Below are positions 42,801 through 51,141 of a DNA stretch of 64,000 nt, in pieces. Origin of the DNA: Clostridia bacterium (GTDB lineage Bacteria > Bacillota > Clostridia > Christensenellales > Pumilibacteraceae); NCBI GenBank assembly GCA_022793815.1, contig JAAWDP010000011.1:215457-279456 (forward strand), read 5' to 3'. A program made the position numbers and the translations under genes. The notes under the pieces were generated by a model. It did no database searches, had not been told where the DNA came from, and saw only the letters and a list, made by a program, of their open reading frames with translations. How positions within the stretch are numbered: the stretch's first letter is position 1; every line of letters starts with the position of its first letter.

Positions 42801-45800
42801 TTCTTTCCGTGAGGTTTACAGTTATACTGTCACTAAAAACGTGCTGACCGTAGATGTTTCCCTTACTGTTTTCTGCGGGGAAAACAATCCCTCCGATTAC
42901 GACGGAAACGGTGTGACGTATCATGCGACAAGAGATTATTTGCGTACCGATACCGAAATGTATACCGTCAAGGGATTCAAAAACGGAGAAGAAACGGCAT
43001 GGGAGCAGGGCAGTCTTGACGGGTACGGCGGAACATTCGATTACGCTGTGGATTACGACCCCGCAAATTGCACCGCGCGTGATTATGAAATAACGCTCAT
43101 ACTTGACGGAGCAAATCCGCTTGTTTCGAAAAACTATGAGTTTGTTGCCGGAAATTGTGTGCTGCATGTTGTGCCCGTATCTCTTGTTGTCAAAGTGAAA
43201 AGCACCTATGCGATTTACAATACTTCGGATGTTTTGGCTTTGGATTACAATGTAGAGCTTCCGCTTTCCAAATACGGTACGGGTTTGTTCGTAGCCGAAC
43301 CGTCCGATTATGCGGATATATTCGAATTGAAAACCGAAGCTTTTGACGCGGTTGTCGGTTCTACTACGAATAATGCCGATTTTTACACTGTCGTTTGCAA
43401 TGTAAAGAACGGCAATTATTCCGTGGATTTAAGAGCCGCCGACGGTTCGAAAAATCCTACGTTCGAAATACGCAGAGCAGAATTAAATATGGCTACGGTA
43501 AATGCATACGGCGGAGATTACGACGAGAAAGCGCATTTTGTACTTATCCTCGACGGAGAGGAAGAAGTCGAAGTGACAGACGGCGTGACATTACCCGAAT
43601 ATGTCGCACGTTTTGCGTCGGCAAGCGACGGCGGTACGATTACCGTTTACTTTATTATGAGCAGCACCAGGCTTTCTTCCGTCGATTGGAACAAGGCAAG
43701 CGAATCTATGCCTACGGTAACGGATGCAGGCGAATATTATGTTTATTACCGCATAGTTTCGGATAACGGAAACTATGAACCCAAAGACCGTAATGCTCTT
43801 ATTTTAGTCGAGCAGTCCGAAAACAAATTTATCGATAAAGCCGTTTTCGGTAACGGAAGCGATATCAAAGCAAGTTCCGAAGTTCTCGGCGAAGATTTTG
43901 CGGTACTCGCCGAATTCGCTTGGGGATACGGCTTGTACGACGAAAAAGATAATCTTTACGGTTATAACTCTGCAAGTGCAGACCATTGTGCTACAATGCC
44001 GGAAACGGTTTTCAAAAAAGGCGCGAGTACGGTTACGGTAAAACTTTATTACTATTCGGACATCAATGAGGTCGGGCTTGAAATAGGCTCGGGCACCGAC
44101 ATTTCCGCGCTTATCGGGCAGGCGTTTGCCGACGGACGAATCAATGCGGGATATTACCGCTTCGAATTTGCAATGAATGGAACGGCAAACTATTTCGATG
44201 CGGTGGGAAGTCGTGTGTTTAAAGTAGACAAAAAGACGCTTTCCGTCACGCCTCACGATAAAGAAACGATTTACGGAAGCACAGATATTCCCGAATTCAC
44301 ATTTGAATACAGCGGATTCGTATGCGGCGGTAAAACCGAAAACGGCAGTTTGGTTAAGGATACTTTGCAAGACGTTGCGCTTAGCGTAGTCCCCGTGTTC
44401 GGCGCGGTTTACAGTGTGGGTGACAATGCTGGTGACTATACGATTTCGTGCGATAACGAAACCGATTGTGTTTCACGGAACTACCGCCTTATTTGCAATA
44501 CGGCGACGCTTACCGTAACACCCAGAGAGGTTACAATCGCTATTGCGGATTTGGAAAATTTCTTCAACCTCGACGACGGAACCGCCGTACCGCAAAGCAA
44601 ACATGAATTAGTCTATACGGTTTCTTCACAGCTGAAATTCTATGAACCCGACGGCGATGTAATAAATTTGTTCAGCGACGCTTACAATCCTTGCGACGAG
44701 AGCGAAAAGACCAACAATGTCGGACTTTACCCGATTTTTGCAAAGTGGACAAATGCCGAACATAAAGGCAACTATATAATAAAGTTCGTATGCAGCGAAA
44801 AAGGCAAAGACCTTGTATTGCCTTCGGATTCCGATATCGTAGTCGATTCCGAGGAAGGGGTCGTGAGTTGGGGCACATTCGAAATAAAGAGTGCGCAGCT
44901 TGTAATAGGTTATGACGCGCCGTCCGAAACATACGACGGGAACGAACGCATTATAGTTCCGCAATTGAGCGGAAAATACGAGAAGCTTAAATTCGTAACT
45001 AAATATTATTCGGTAGTAAACGATGAAGACATCTTGCTTGCCGACGGCGTATATCCGATTGATGTGGGCTCGTATAAGTTCGAATTCATTTACGATTCGC
45101 AGTATCAGAACTATATATCTGCCCGTTCGCAGTTCGGCTTCGAGATTAAACCTGCGGACTTGACCGTAGAAGTCAATAATACGGATATACCTTACGGAAC
45201 CGATTTCTCGCAGATGTTCGGTGTCGGCAATGTGGAATACGTCACGTACAGAATAGGGTCGCTTTCCGCGGCAGCCGTGGAAAACGCGATAAAACGCGAA
45301 AAAGACAAGAATACGCAAAGCGTTACATATTTCGACGACAGCGCTATTCGATACACATGTGCCGATTATACTGCTACGCAGAATGCAGGACGCAATTTCA
45401 CTGTCGAAGTCGATACAGACAGCATAATTTCCAAAAATTACAAGGTTACATTCAATAAGATATCGGGCAATCTCAGAGTCGTGAAACGAGATGTTATATT
45501 TACCGTACTCGGTTACGACAATGCAGATAAAATAAATGCGCAGGGATTGTACGGGCAGCATCATAAGGATGTTTTGAACGAGCAGTTCAACGGCAATATG
45601 GGTCGGTTTCTTTCTCCCGTGACAGCAGGCTGGAACGGAAGCAGCCGTGACGGCTACGAAGCGCTGTGCGTGGAATTGGCTGTAAATGCCACATATTTGA
45701 GCGATGTCGGCGACACTTACGTTATTACGGCAACGTCGTCGTCCTTGAATTATAATGTTCGGTTCGAATACGGTGCGGGTGCATTTTATAAAGTAAATCA

Positions 45801-48800
45801 AGCTCCGCTTACGGTTCGTGCGGTGACCGATTCCACCGTCATCTACGGCAATGCGGCAAATTATTCCTATTCGTTCAGCGGATTCAAAAACGACCAGGAT
45901 TACAGACAGTTGGTCGATAATGCGGGTGCGGAATACGTAACGGGACAGCTTGTCGCATCTTCCGATTATACACGTTGGAGCAGTCAGGCGGGGCAGGTTT
46001 GCACCGTGACTTACGAAGGTTCTACACTTTGGTTCAAAAACTACGAAGTAACTTATGCGTCGGTGAAGTTCACCGTGGTTTCTCGGGTTGTGTCGTTGGG
46101 CGAGTTAAAGTCGCTTACGTACACCGAGGACGGCGACGATTATCACGGCGGCGAATACGGCGCAAAACATGTCCCGACATTGAATTTCTCAAACGCGTAT
46201 GTCGGCAGCGACAATACGTATAAGCCCGTATTTACTTTGTCCTATTACAATACCAGAACGGGGCAGACTCTTTCCGACGCAAGAACGGCAGACGAATATC
46301 GCGTGACCGTCACGCTTAGTGCAAACGGTGTTGCGGGAGGAACCTATTATAACTATGTATTCGAAGGCGAGCTTACAAGCATTACCGCCGCCCGTGATTT
46401 CACGGTTAATAAAAAGAGCATAGGGCTTGCGTGGAGTCCTTCGTATATCAATTTCGATACGGCGACCGATAAGTCTAGCTCGGTTTACGATGTAATAGAG
46501 TCGATAATGAATGTCGACGAGGTTTACAGACAATACAATCTGGATTCCTCTACGGTTGCGACCGAACCTTTGGAAAAAGGTGACGGATACGAGTGGAACG
46601 GCGTTACGTTGTCGCTGACGGCAAAAAATACGGGAAATTTCCATGCCGTAATAACGCTTAACGAAAAAGCGGTGCAAAACTATATTCTCGGCGACGGTGT
46701 CAATGTCGGCACAAGCGTAAGACTTATACTTCGCGTGGTATCCGATAACGAATCCGTCAATCTCGGCGTCGAAATCAAAGGCTGGGTATATAACGAACCG
46801 CAAAACAGTCCGATAGGAACTATTGTGGGAGACGGCGATACGAATCTCATACATTATACCTACGCGCTTGCAGAACCTAATGTCGAATACAAGGATTTAC
46901 CCGAATACCTGAAAGTATGTTTTACCGACGAAATGCTTTTGAACGAACTGGGAATACGAAACGGCAATGCGGCGTTCGGCGATAAGCCTTTTGAGGCAGG
47001 TATATATGTTGTACGCGCTTACTATCCCACGGGTCAAAGTGCATACTATGTATTCGAAATCAAGCAGGCTGTTATGACGGCTCCGAGTGCGCCGAGTACC
47101 GATTATCGGTATAACGGCAGCAGACAGGAACTTCGCTATACGTTTGAAGATGCCATGAAAGTTTCGGCGCATTACGACGGAGATAAAACATATACGTCTT
47201 CGGCAATCACTCTTTTTGCGACCGATGCGGGCAGATACGTAATAGAGTTTTCTCTGTCCGATACGAGAAACTATAAATGGACCGACGGAGTCGTGCTTAA
47301 TTCCGACGGAAAAGTGGAGATAGTTTGGATTATCGATAAAGCAGCCGACGAGATAATCGATTTCGGAGATTATTCCGAAACTTACGGTGACGGCGGAGTG
47401 CCTTCGGCAAATGCCGTATCGCGCGAGCACGTGTATTTGGTTTACAGACCTATGACCGATGCCGAACTTTCGTATACTCCCGACGATTATGTTAAATTAG
47501 ACGCTTACACGGACGGTTGGGGCGATAAACCGAAAGACCACGGAAACTATTGGATAAAGGCGGTCAGCAACGGTAACGGAAACTATGAAACCGCTTGGGC
47601 GTATGCAAGACTGACCATAGATAAAAAGACGCTTATAGCCACGCCGAATGCCACAATCGTTTACGGCACTATGTTCAACCCGAACGCTACGATAAAAGAC
47701 GGCTACGGCTATACGTTAAGCGGATTCGTCGGAACGGATACGGAAAGCGATTCTGCGCCTGTCGGTACGGTTACATATAAACTTGTCGGCAGCTACGGGG
47801 TCGGCGACATTCTCGACGCATCCGACACCCGCTATAAAATCACTTTGGAAACCGAAAACGGCGAAGTACTCGGGCTTACGTCAAGAAACTATCGTGTTAT
47901 CGCGGCGGAAGGAAACTTTATCGTATTGAAGCGAACAGTCAATGTCAGAATCGGCGATACCGAAGTCATATACGGCGATATTCTCGATACCGATAAAGTC
48001 AAGCTGGATATAGCCGAAAAAGACATAAGCCCAGTCGCGCTGGGCATAACGCTCAAACTTGACAATGCGGATATTACGGCAAAACTGAATGTCGGAAGCT
48101 ATACGCTTATGATTGCGTCTTATTCCGACGGAAATTACGATATATCCGTAACGACCGGTATTTACAGAGTCATTGCGCGTTCGATAGAAATTGCAACCAT
48201 GCATTCCGACGGGGGCACGGTGGGAGCAACCGACGGCGCGGAAGTTCTGTCCATGTACGATGCTTCCGACCCGTTTAACAAAAAGCCTCTCGGTGCCGCC
48301 GCTTTCGGAACAATCAAGAACATGCTTGCTTATACTTATACGGGAACGACTGACGGCAGTATGCCGACTTCGGCGGGTACTTATTATGTAACGGTGTCCG
48401 TGGACAGTGCAAACTATGTCTTGGTAGGACAGACCAGTTACCTGTTCGAAATATCGAGGCGTGTGATAGACGCAAGTGAAATTTCGCTTGAAAGCATGCA
48501 GTATACGGGCGATGTAATCGATGTGTCGTCAATTCGTGTAAATTACGGTTCGTACGATTCTTCCGTATTTACGGTGAGTTTTGACGGAACTTTGAAAGAA
48601 GTCGGGTTCTATACGCTTACGCTTGTATTGACCGACTTCGACAATACCAAATGGCTGTCTGTCGATACCGTTCAAAGAAGTATATCTTTCGAAATAACGC
48701 AAGCGGATAACGTATTGGAGTCGCTGAGCGTTAAAGGCTGGGTATACGGCAGTTATGACCGAGTGGAAAACGCGCCGCATGCGGTAACGAAATTCGGCAA

Positions 48801-49644
48801 TCCGTCGGACTATGTGTATACTTACTATGCCGACAGCAACGGTCGGCCTCAATGGTCCGAACCGCTTTTGGGAGTGCCTGTCAATGCGGGAAAATATTGG
48901 GTTACCGTATATGTGCCCGAGTCCAAAAATTTCAAGAGTCTGCCTGCCGACAAGCCGACGCAGTTTACCGTCGAAAAGGCTGTGCAAAACACGCCTTCAC
49001 TCGGAATTATTACAGAGGGCGACGGAAAGAACGATACATATACAGGGGCGAATTTACAAGCCGAAATAGTCGGCTTCGATACTTCGCTCATGGAAATTTA
49101 TTATGACGGAATTTCCAATATCAGCGGAAACCGTGTCAGCGTGTATGCCGTTAATGCCGGAATCTATACGGTAAAACTTGTTTTGAAAAATGCGGATAAT
49201 TACCGCTGGTCCGATAATGCGGAGATTGATTCCGACGGAAATGCTTTGCTTAAATGGACAGTCGCCCGCAAGAAACTGTCAAGTCCCTCTGCCGATACGG
49301 GAATTTACGTGGTAAACGGAAATGTTTTGACTTATGTTCCCGTCGGTTTCGATTCCGAAACCATGAATATAAGCGGCAATACGACAAGTTACGGCGGAGA
49401 TTATCAAGTCGTAGTTACGTTGAAGGATACGGATAACTATGAGTGGGAGGACGGAACCGCATCGAGTTACGTATTTGTTTGGCATGTTGTCGGAGCGGAT
49501 ACGGTATTTGTCGCTGTCGTTGCAAGTCTTTGTGTTTTGACCGTTGTGACGGGCGGTATTGCTCTTATTCAATTTTTGGGGCATAAGCGTCGTATATCGG
49601 ATTTGTCCGTTGCAAGCGAAACGAAAGAGGGAGGTGACGAATAA
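36823..49644 (+). CDS. giant surface protein of tandem MBG/Ig-like repeats
   Basis: A 4273-residue ORF without interruption. Residues 1-38 are a signal peptide (basic start, hydrophobic core, VYA-R cleavage). Residues 38 to about 660 are beta-rich, lower-similarity domains. From about 665 to 4220 roughly 30 divergent repeats of 70-150 residues follow, many starting with a linker such as KKTLSVTP or RRAVKLIP and a Y-G-x or Y-D-G turn; several match the MBG domain pattern (TIYGSTDIPEFTFEYSGF near 2482). A membrane helix near 4227-4251 precedes HKRR and an acidic tail. There is no LPxTG motif, so anchoring is by the helix. It probably acts as a long adhesive or stalk protein. It overlaps the next gene by one base. 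Confidence 0.9.
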   Translation: MKYSRNLLRSRKIAYVFCAFLFCIAFLFGAVLPTVYARTSINELPQTNRESVQANPLREYTSLSVSVPEGLSIYTKITTAGDLKRNIVVMGTYSSEQGDETVALKPTEYTVRLDGRTYADSQKFFETDEDSGETATVQLTCGKQVVTIDEIPVILSVPEYLKLKVILKSGITQIEDDHTADTLKNVLDVYGVDAADKETLIVNKELYIVETVVLTLGKNTVTVKYLPDESCMGTLAVTAVAATIQSISVEPDPKLELRNGYYYKENGNSAFVAGMTGAEIITSLQVNVHYQNSKRAIELDDNGEVSSEDTEISSCRVTNSNFSVGSQQVNVTVRTSSNYSFAGTVSVQFESLSVKSIAPTYINTSKILTTATELIEDDFEVIPTYNNGTEGSKLDSDKYTVESSLIPTAAEYARITDGKYSKTVWVTCPNGVKNSVTLNNVEYIPPTEIIQFEGRAVSQPVLKEFDCSGINVILSIDGNEVYASLESLRSYCTFTYYEGSAVSEFDYITRNTTKVKVECSYPGIEPKSRDFSFGSTIQADYAIPDLDVSDLDFSEGVSKIIKDIGRFVSDKSNVKVSVTDIGSGEIGAIYKNDGTVEVFDTTSESQKVGATFDSYSGEITFTRGGIFTVTFELLDGTDGSYRWAQPSASNPDRVTPHLLKYTLTVNKASLDVRLTKNGAEIKNLEAVYGSLDEVLAQIGIDCITVGSNVSVVDKPDFELRYYGNGISYANATTEKPKNVGTYYVVAVTKPTDAYEQSKTFSGFAVNLTIKPRPVSVGNVINNQTYDRRAFELTDFIKLSSDDVLGEDLVGGKLPIEIAPYGTQTEYFHVDTYQAKLTIANPNYVWENPTDASKPLEVIAEFQITEPLQSFAVDFVDAFEYSDTLASAPQTHKTSEKFFASIGEAKIYRVEADGTKTEVLFADYQTWTVGNYIVEFTASVNKEAGDNENDYQPFTVGKQFKVITKKIDRVTIETAPAVYDGASHEFVLENYRSDIMSYTVKGLTFGNTAFVQGIVYDNSNAHVSVKYAGTYTATVSITDSNYEWKTVSSDGNVCKPEYTLGQEEIIIVYEQEDVYPAYKFPYNAAVQETPKFSVGNIRVEADGLNITYSTYADADFSAEKPVGGIGVYYIKFTLTAGSAADGFDLSENYVMPTNLPESFEILSAKLNIPTLKGDLSDGVSLKDGALFATYKGGIYSAEKYFNENISVFEITVTKDTSNADIINVGTCTLHIVPGENYSWEDGLIFNGVPLGENGEVVYTFTVEQLEVEISWDSKTLTSVFDADNRNQKPAAGIDNKKGDDKVSLVIEVGFSAEDATADGVYEAGVYTAYIKKLNGEDKDNYKISFTYTRTFVIQKQTVARPIPTKNEMEYADGTTAGFANDADYWQFLSGLNVTEKVAGTNPWYTVDGANPSVTGGAFVVSSGKFTYENAGKYTVTLTLGDAKNYCWAPVGNEAYDIYSAYFETEFTLTVTPKSLVAPTIGDDRAMRWDNDNPLTPTLDLSSLSGMDLTVLYGKYDGGYQGVESATSVAASRGEYYVRFKLNGDGIYNYRFTANTDDHTSSLPSYLSKWEECVYVDGDVSVYIHFAVTNTILDIGFEFENFVFGDNYQSTEIVLENVIGATGNDSALLEVEFSAGRITFAEVLFEGKDGIVGSYVYEAGKPSVIGEALVGGLPWHADTYTVSIEIRFAAEGDNASNYEDIKSTATLIVSPRVIEAVWSNDDSLIAEAAGGGYEVVYDGEEHTLVAEIADSVLYGNDKNKFSLTVALSENRNQPSAVKGDEEAYILKVVDILFDGTATGDYTVKKNDGETYACENRLTVKRRAVKLIPEISGHIYGNDVGIADWKYAVDSLEFAEKDKANAKTFIEVKFLDLSGMAVTSQSSVGSGYKVVLAKKDGHDAFFANYDLNISSTAAYTISRRSVVVTIDTAKAASKYGEAINLGDGVWSVSDGAIPQFDAEKSLFTLTAKDGDAEIDIETHVGSYPIEFKNTDSNYEFSFREVYSYTVTKNVLTVDVSLTVFCGENNPSDYDGNGVTYHATRDYLRTDTEMYTVKGFKNGEETAWEQGSLDGYGGTFDYAVDYDPANCTARDYEITLILDGANPLVSKNYEFVAGNCVLHVVPVSLVVKVKSTYAIYNTSDVLALDYNVELPLSKYGTGLFVAEPSDYADIFELKTEAFDAVVGSTTNNADFYTVVCNVKNGNYSVDLRAADGSKNPTFEIRRAELNMATVNAYGGDYDEKAHFVLILDGEEEVEVTDGVTLPEYVARFASASDGGTITVYFIMSSTRLSSVDWNKASESMPTVTDAGEYYVYYRIVSDNGNYEPKDRNALILVEQSENKFIDKAVFGNGSDIKASSEVLGEDFAVLAEFAWGYGLYDEKDNLYGYNSASADHCATMPETVFKKGASTVTVKLYYYSDINEVGLEIGSGTDISALIGQAFADGRINAGYYRFEFAMNGTANYFDAVGSRVFKVDKKTLSVTPHDKETIYGSTDIPEFTFEYSGFVCGGKTENGSLVKDTLQDVALSVVPVFGAVYSVGDNAGDYTISCDNETDCVSRNYRLICNTATLTVTPREVTIAIADLENFFNLDDGTAVPQSKHELVYTVSSQLKFYEPDGDVINLFSDAYNPCDESEKTNNVGLYPIFAKWTNAEHKGNYIIKFVCSEKGKDLVLPSDSDIVVDSEEGVVSWGTFEIKSAQLVIGYDAPSETYDGNERIIVPQLSGKYEKLKFVTKYYSVVNDEDILLADGVYPIDVGSYKFEFIYDSQYQNYISARSQFGFEIKPADLTVEVNNTDIPYGTDFSQMFGVGNVEYVTYRIGSLSAAAVENAIKREKDKNTQSVTYFDDSAIRYTCADYTATQNAGRNFTVEVDTDSIISKNYKVTFNKISGNLRVVKRDVIFTVLGYDNADKINAQGLYGQHHKDVLNEQFNGNMGRFLSPVTAGWNGSSRDGYEALCVELAVNATYLSDVGDTYVITATSSSLNYNVRFEYGAGAFYKVNQAPLTVRAVTDSTVIYGNAANYSYSFSGFKNDQDYRQLVDNAGAEYVTGQLVASSDYTRWSSQAGQVCTVTYEGSTLWFKNYEVTYASVKFTVVSRVVSLGELKSLTYTEDGDDYHGGEYGAKHVPTLNFSNAYVGSDNTYKPVFTLSYYNTRTGQTLSDARTADEYRVTVTLSANGVAGGTYYNYVFEGELTSITAARDFTVNKKSIGLAWSPSYINFDTATDKSSSVYDVIESIMNVDEVYRQYNLDSSTVATEPLEKGDGYEWNGVTLSLTAKNTGNFHAVITLNEKAVQNYILGDGVNVGTSVRLILRVVSDNESVNLGVEIKGWVYNEPQNSPIGTIVGDGDTNLIHYTYALAEPNVEYKDLPEYLKVCFTDEMLLNELGIRNGNAAFGDKPFEAGIYVVRAYYPTGQSAYYVFEIKQAVMTAPSAPSTDYRYNGSRQELRYTFEDAMKVSAHYDGDKTYTSSAITLFATDAGRYVIEFSLSDTRNYKWTDGVVLNSDGKVEIVWIIDKAADEIIDFGDYSETYGDGGVPSANAVSREHVYLVYRPMTDAELSYTPDDYVKLDAYTDGWGDKPKDHGNYWIKAVSNGNGNYETAWAYARLTIDKKTLIATPNATIVYGTMFNPNATIKDGYGYTLSGFVGTDTESDSAPVGTVTYKLVGSYGVGDILDASDTRYKITLETENGEVLGLTSRNYRVIAAEGNFIVLKRTVNVRIGDTEVIYGDILDTDKVKLDIAEKDISPVALGITLKLDNADITAKLNVGSYTLMIASYSDGNYDISVTTGIYRVIARSIEIATMHSDGGTVGATDGAEVLSMYDASDPFNKKPLGAAAFGTIKNMLAYTYTGTTDGSMPTSAGTYYVTVSVDSANYVLVGQTSYLFEISRRVIDASEISLESMQYTGDVIDVSSIRVNYGSYDSSVFTVSFDGTLKEVGFYTLTLVLTDFDNTKWLSVDTVQRSISFEITQADNVLESLSVKGWVYGSYDRVENAPHAVTKFGNPSDYVYTYYADSNGRPQWSEPLLGVPVNAGKYWVTVYVPESKNFKSLPADKPTQFTVEKAVQNTPSLGIITEGDGKNDTYTGANLQAEIVGFDTSLMEIYYDGISNISGNRVSVYAVNAGIYTVKLVLKNADNYRWSDNAEIDSDGNALLKWTVARKKLSSPSADTGIYVVNGNVLTYVPVGFDSETMNISGNTTSYGGDYQVVVTLKDTDNYEWEDGTASSYVFVWHVVGADTVFVAVVASLCVLTVVTGGIALIQFLGHKRRISDLSVASETKEGGDE
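38820..49500 (+). repeat. tandem MBG/Ig-like protein repeats inside the giant gene
   Basis: The repeat is at protein level; the DNA has diverged, so no long direct repeats are seen. Recurring marks are N-Y-x-W motifs with Asn at residues 842, 1040, 1235, 1443, 3483, 4126 and 4205 (for example NYKWTDG, NYRWSDN, NYEWEDG), two KGWVY motifs at 3319 and 3971, and linkers of the form (K/R)(K/R)-x-(L/V/I). The count of about 30 units is my estimate by eye. Confidence 0.7.
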
Positions 49645-50681
49645 TGGAATCGGCACTGATATTTTCTCCGGGGCAGCTTACCTTATGCATAGCGATAGGA
49701 CTTATTTTTGCCGGGCTTGTCGCTTTGAATATTTTGTTTGCCGTGATTTACAGGGTAAAGGCGGAACGGAAACTGCATAGCGAACAATTACAGCAGAAAC
49801 GTCAGGCACTGTTGGATAAACTTGCGTATTTGAAAGCGGGAGGCGAAGTCGAGTCTACCAGCTGGTTGAATTATGTTGTCGAGGATGAGGACGAAGAAGA
49901 CGTCCCCGACAAAAAATACGTAACCGTGAGAATGGCTGTCGGCGAGCAACCGCCTAATACGGAAATAATCGAAGTGAGCGGAATGTCGCCGCGTATGCGC
50001 CGCAAACTCGGTTTCCGTGCAAAAAGATATAACGGCAAGCGCTTTTATGTTCGTTATTTGCTCGGGTTCGATGCACGCCTGCGTTTTTCGGACGATGAAA
50101 CAAAAGCGCGTTATATCGATTTTATGGAATATGTTAAATCGTATGTCGGCGTGTCTGTTTCAAAGCACTTCGGATGCCATAAGATATGTCTGGGAAAAGA
50201 TGTTATAGGCATGGTCTTATTCGGCGGTAAAAGAATTTGCATTGCGTTTGCTCTTAATCCATCCGATTACGAAAATACAAAGTACAAGGCTGAGGATAAG
50301 TCCGATAAACGCCGTTTTGCAAAAACTCCCATGTTTGTGCGTGTGGGCAGCGACGATAAACTGAACAATGCCAAATATTTGTTCGGGGAATTGGCTCGTG
50401 AACGCGGATTGCAGCAAATATCACGCAAGAAAGGTAAATATGATTTGACGGAACTTACGCGCGAGGAGATGATTGTTACGGGTTCGGTGAGAGTCGTTAT
50501 AATCGATGAAGCTCCGAATTTTGCGCCAACAAAAGACAACAGGTCGGAATTTGAAAAAGCAATATCCGAACCGAATGCGGTTGCGGAAGAAAAAGAAGAG
50601 TTCGAACGGCTTGAAGCCGTAACGTCGGAAGCCGCCGCAACATGTATTAACGCAGGCTTGGAGGAAGTTGAAAATGTCTAA
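49644..50681 (+). CDS. bitopic membrane protein with cytosolic domain, partner of the giant protein
   Basis: A 345-residue protein with one N-terminal membrane helix (residues about 10-35), a helical KAERKLHSEQLQQKRQ stretch, an acidic linker (VVEDEDEEDVPDKK, 74-87), a basic MSPRMRRKLGFRAKRY segment, then a globular domain (about 130-260). Its marks are RLRFSDDETKARYIDFM, FALNPSDYENTKYKAED and NNAKYLFGEL. I recall that pattern from uncharacterised clostridial proteins, with no known function. The C-terminus is Glu-rich. It shares one base with the giant gene and has no promoter of its own, so the two should be made together. A cytoplasmic role tied to the giant protein is inference. Confidence 0.75.
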   Translation: MESALIFSPGQLTLCIAIGLIFAGLVALNILFAVIYRVKAERKLHSEQLQQKRQALLDKLAYLKAGGEVESTSWLNYVVEDEDEEDVPDKKYVTVRMAVGEQPPNTEIIEVSGMSPRMRRKLGFRAKRYNGKRFYVRYLLGFDARLRFSDDETKARYIDFMEYVKSYVGVSVSKHFGCHKICLGKDVIGMVLFGGKRICIAFALNPSDYENTKYKAEDKSDKRRFAKTPMFVRVGSDDKLNNAKYLFGELARERGLQQISRKKGKYDLTELTREEMIVTGSVRVVIIDEAPNFAPTKDNRSEFEKAISEPNAVAEEKEEFERLEAVTSEAAATCINAGLEEVENV

Positions 50682-50901
50682 AAAAAGCGAATTGAAAAAA
50701 GCCATAGTGGAAAGCAAACAAGAAATCGACAATTTGGAAAAAAAGCTTTTCCGCTCCCAAACGGCGCTTTTATCTGCTGTCTTGAATCATGAAAAGCCGA
50801 GCGACAGGGATGCCGAGTATTTTCGGTTGTATACGTCGCTTATAAATGTAGAGCGCGAAAATTTGCAAGAATTGACCGAAGAATTGAAAAATGCGGATTA
50901 G
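50674..50901 (+). CDS. small coiled-coil protein, third gene of the giant-protein operon
   Basis: A 75-residue, highly charged helical protein: SKKSELKKAIVESKQEIDNLEKKLFRS near the start shows heptad-like Leu/Ile spacing (residues 5-30), and ERENLQELTEELKNA ends a second helix. There are no cysteines, no signal peptide and no membrane segment, so it should stay in the cytosol. GGAGG lies upstream of ATG 50674 inside the previous gene, which it overlaps by eight bases. I do not recognise a family. It may help the cytosolic domain of the neighbouring protein oligomerise. Confidence 0.65.
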   Translation: MSKKSELKKAIVESKQEIDNLEKKLFRSQTALLSAVLNHEKPSDRDAEYFRLYTSLINVERENLQELTEELKNAD

Positions 50902-50998
50902 CGGTTTAATAACATTTCGAGTAATCGCCGCATATAATTAAATGCGGAGTTAATATGAAAATAATTTTTATTGCACGTAAAAAACCACGTTGATTTGC

Positions 50999-51027
50999 TT
51001 GCAATTATAAAGTATTTCATATATAAT
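50999..51027 (+). promoter_or_regulatory. promoter of the tRNA Gly-Cys-Leu cluster
   Basis: -35 TTGCAA (50999-51004), 17-base spacer, -10 TATAAT (51022-51027). Between 50902 and 50998 I see only a short hairpin (CCGCAT/ATGCGG, 50928-50947) without a T run. Confidence 0.75.
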
Positions 51028-51037
51028 AGTCGGGTAA

Positions 51038-51058
51038 GGGTTGGAATTGCTCCAACCT
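51038..51058 (+). repeat. leader hairpin upstream of tRNA-Gly
   Basis: GGGTTGGA (51038-51045) pairs with TCCAACCT (51051-51058), with a 5-base loop and one G-T pair. It starts at the predicted transcription start and ends 5 bases before the tRNA, the same layout as at tRNA-Val. Confidence 0.65.
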
Positions 51059-51063
51059 CGTTT

Positions 51064-51138
51064 GCGGAAGTGGCTCAGTGGTAGAGCGTTGCCTTGCCAA
51101 GGCAAATGTCGCGAGTTCGAATCTCGTCTTCCGCTCCA
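51064..51138 (+). tRNA. tRNA-Gly (anticodon GCC)
   Basis: A 75-base cloverleaf with acceptor GCGGAAG/CTTCCGC, anticodon arm TTGCC-TTGCCAA-GGCAA, T arm GCGAG-TTCGAAT-CTCGT, and encoded CCA. First of three closely packed tRNAs. Confidence 0.97.
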
Positions 51139-51141
51139 TAA

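Noticed and set aside
44626-45801. 391-codon antisense ORF inside the giant gene
   Set aside because: Antisense shadow of the repeat protein. The + strand frame is open for 12.8 kb with a signal peptide and membrane anchor.
49480-49644. Sortase (LPxTG) anchoring of the giant protein
   Set aside because: The C-terminus has a membrane helix and a basic then acidic tail, but no LPxTG-like pentapeptide before it.
36823-49644. CRISPR array or long DNA repeats in the giant gene
   Set aside because: Repeats are visible only in the protein; no regularly spaced identical DNA repeats were seen here or elsewhere in the window.
50955-50993. 12-codon ORF (MKIIFIARKKPR) before the tRNA cluster
   Set aside because: It has a possible GGAG site but is very short, precedes only tRNAs and shows no leader-peptide signature.
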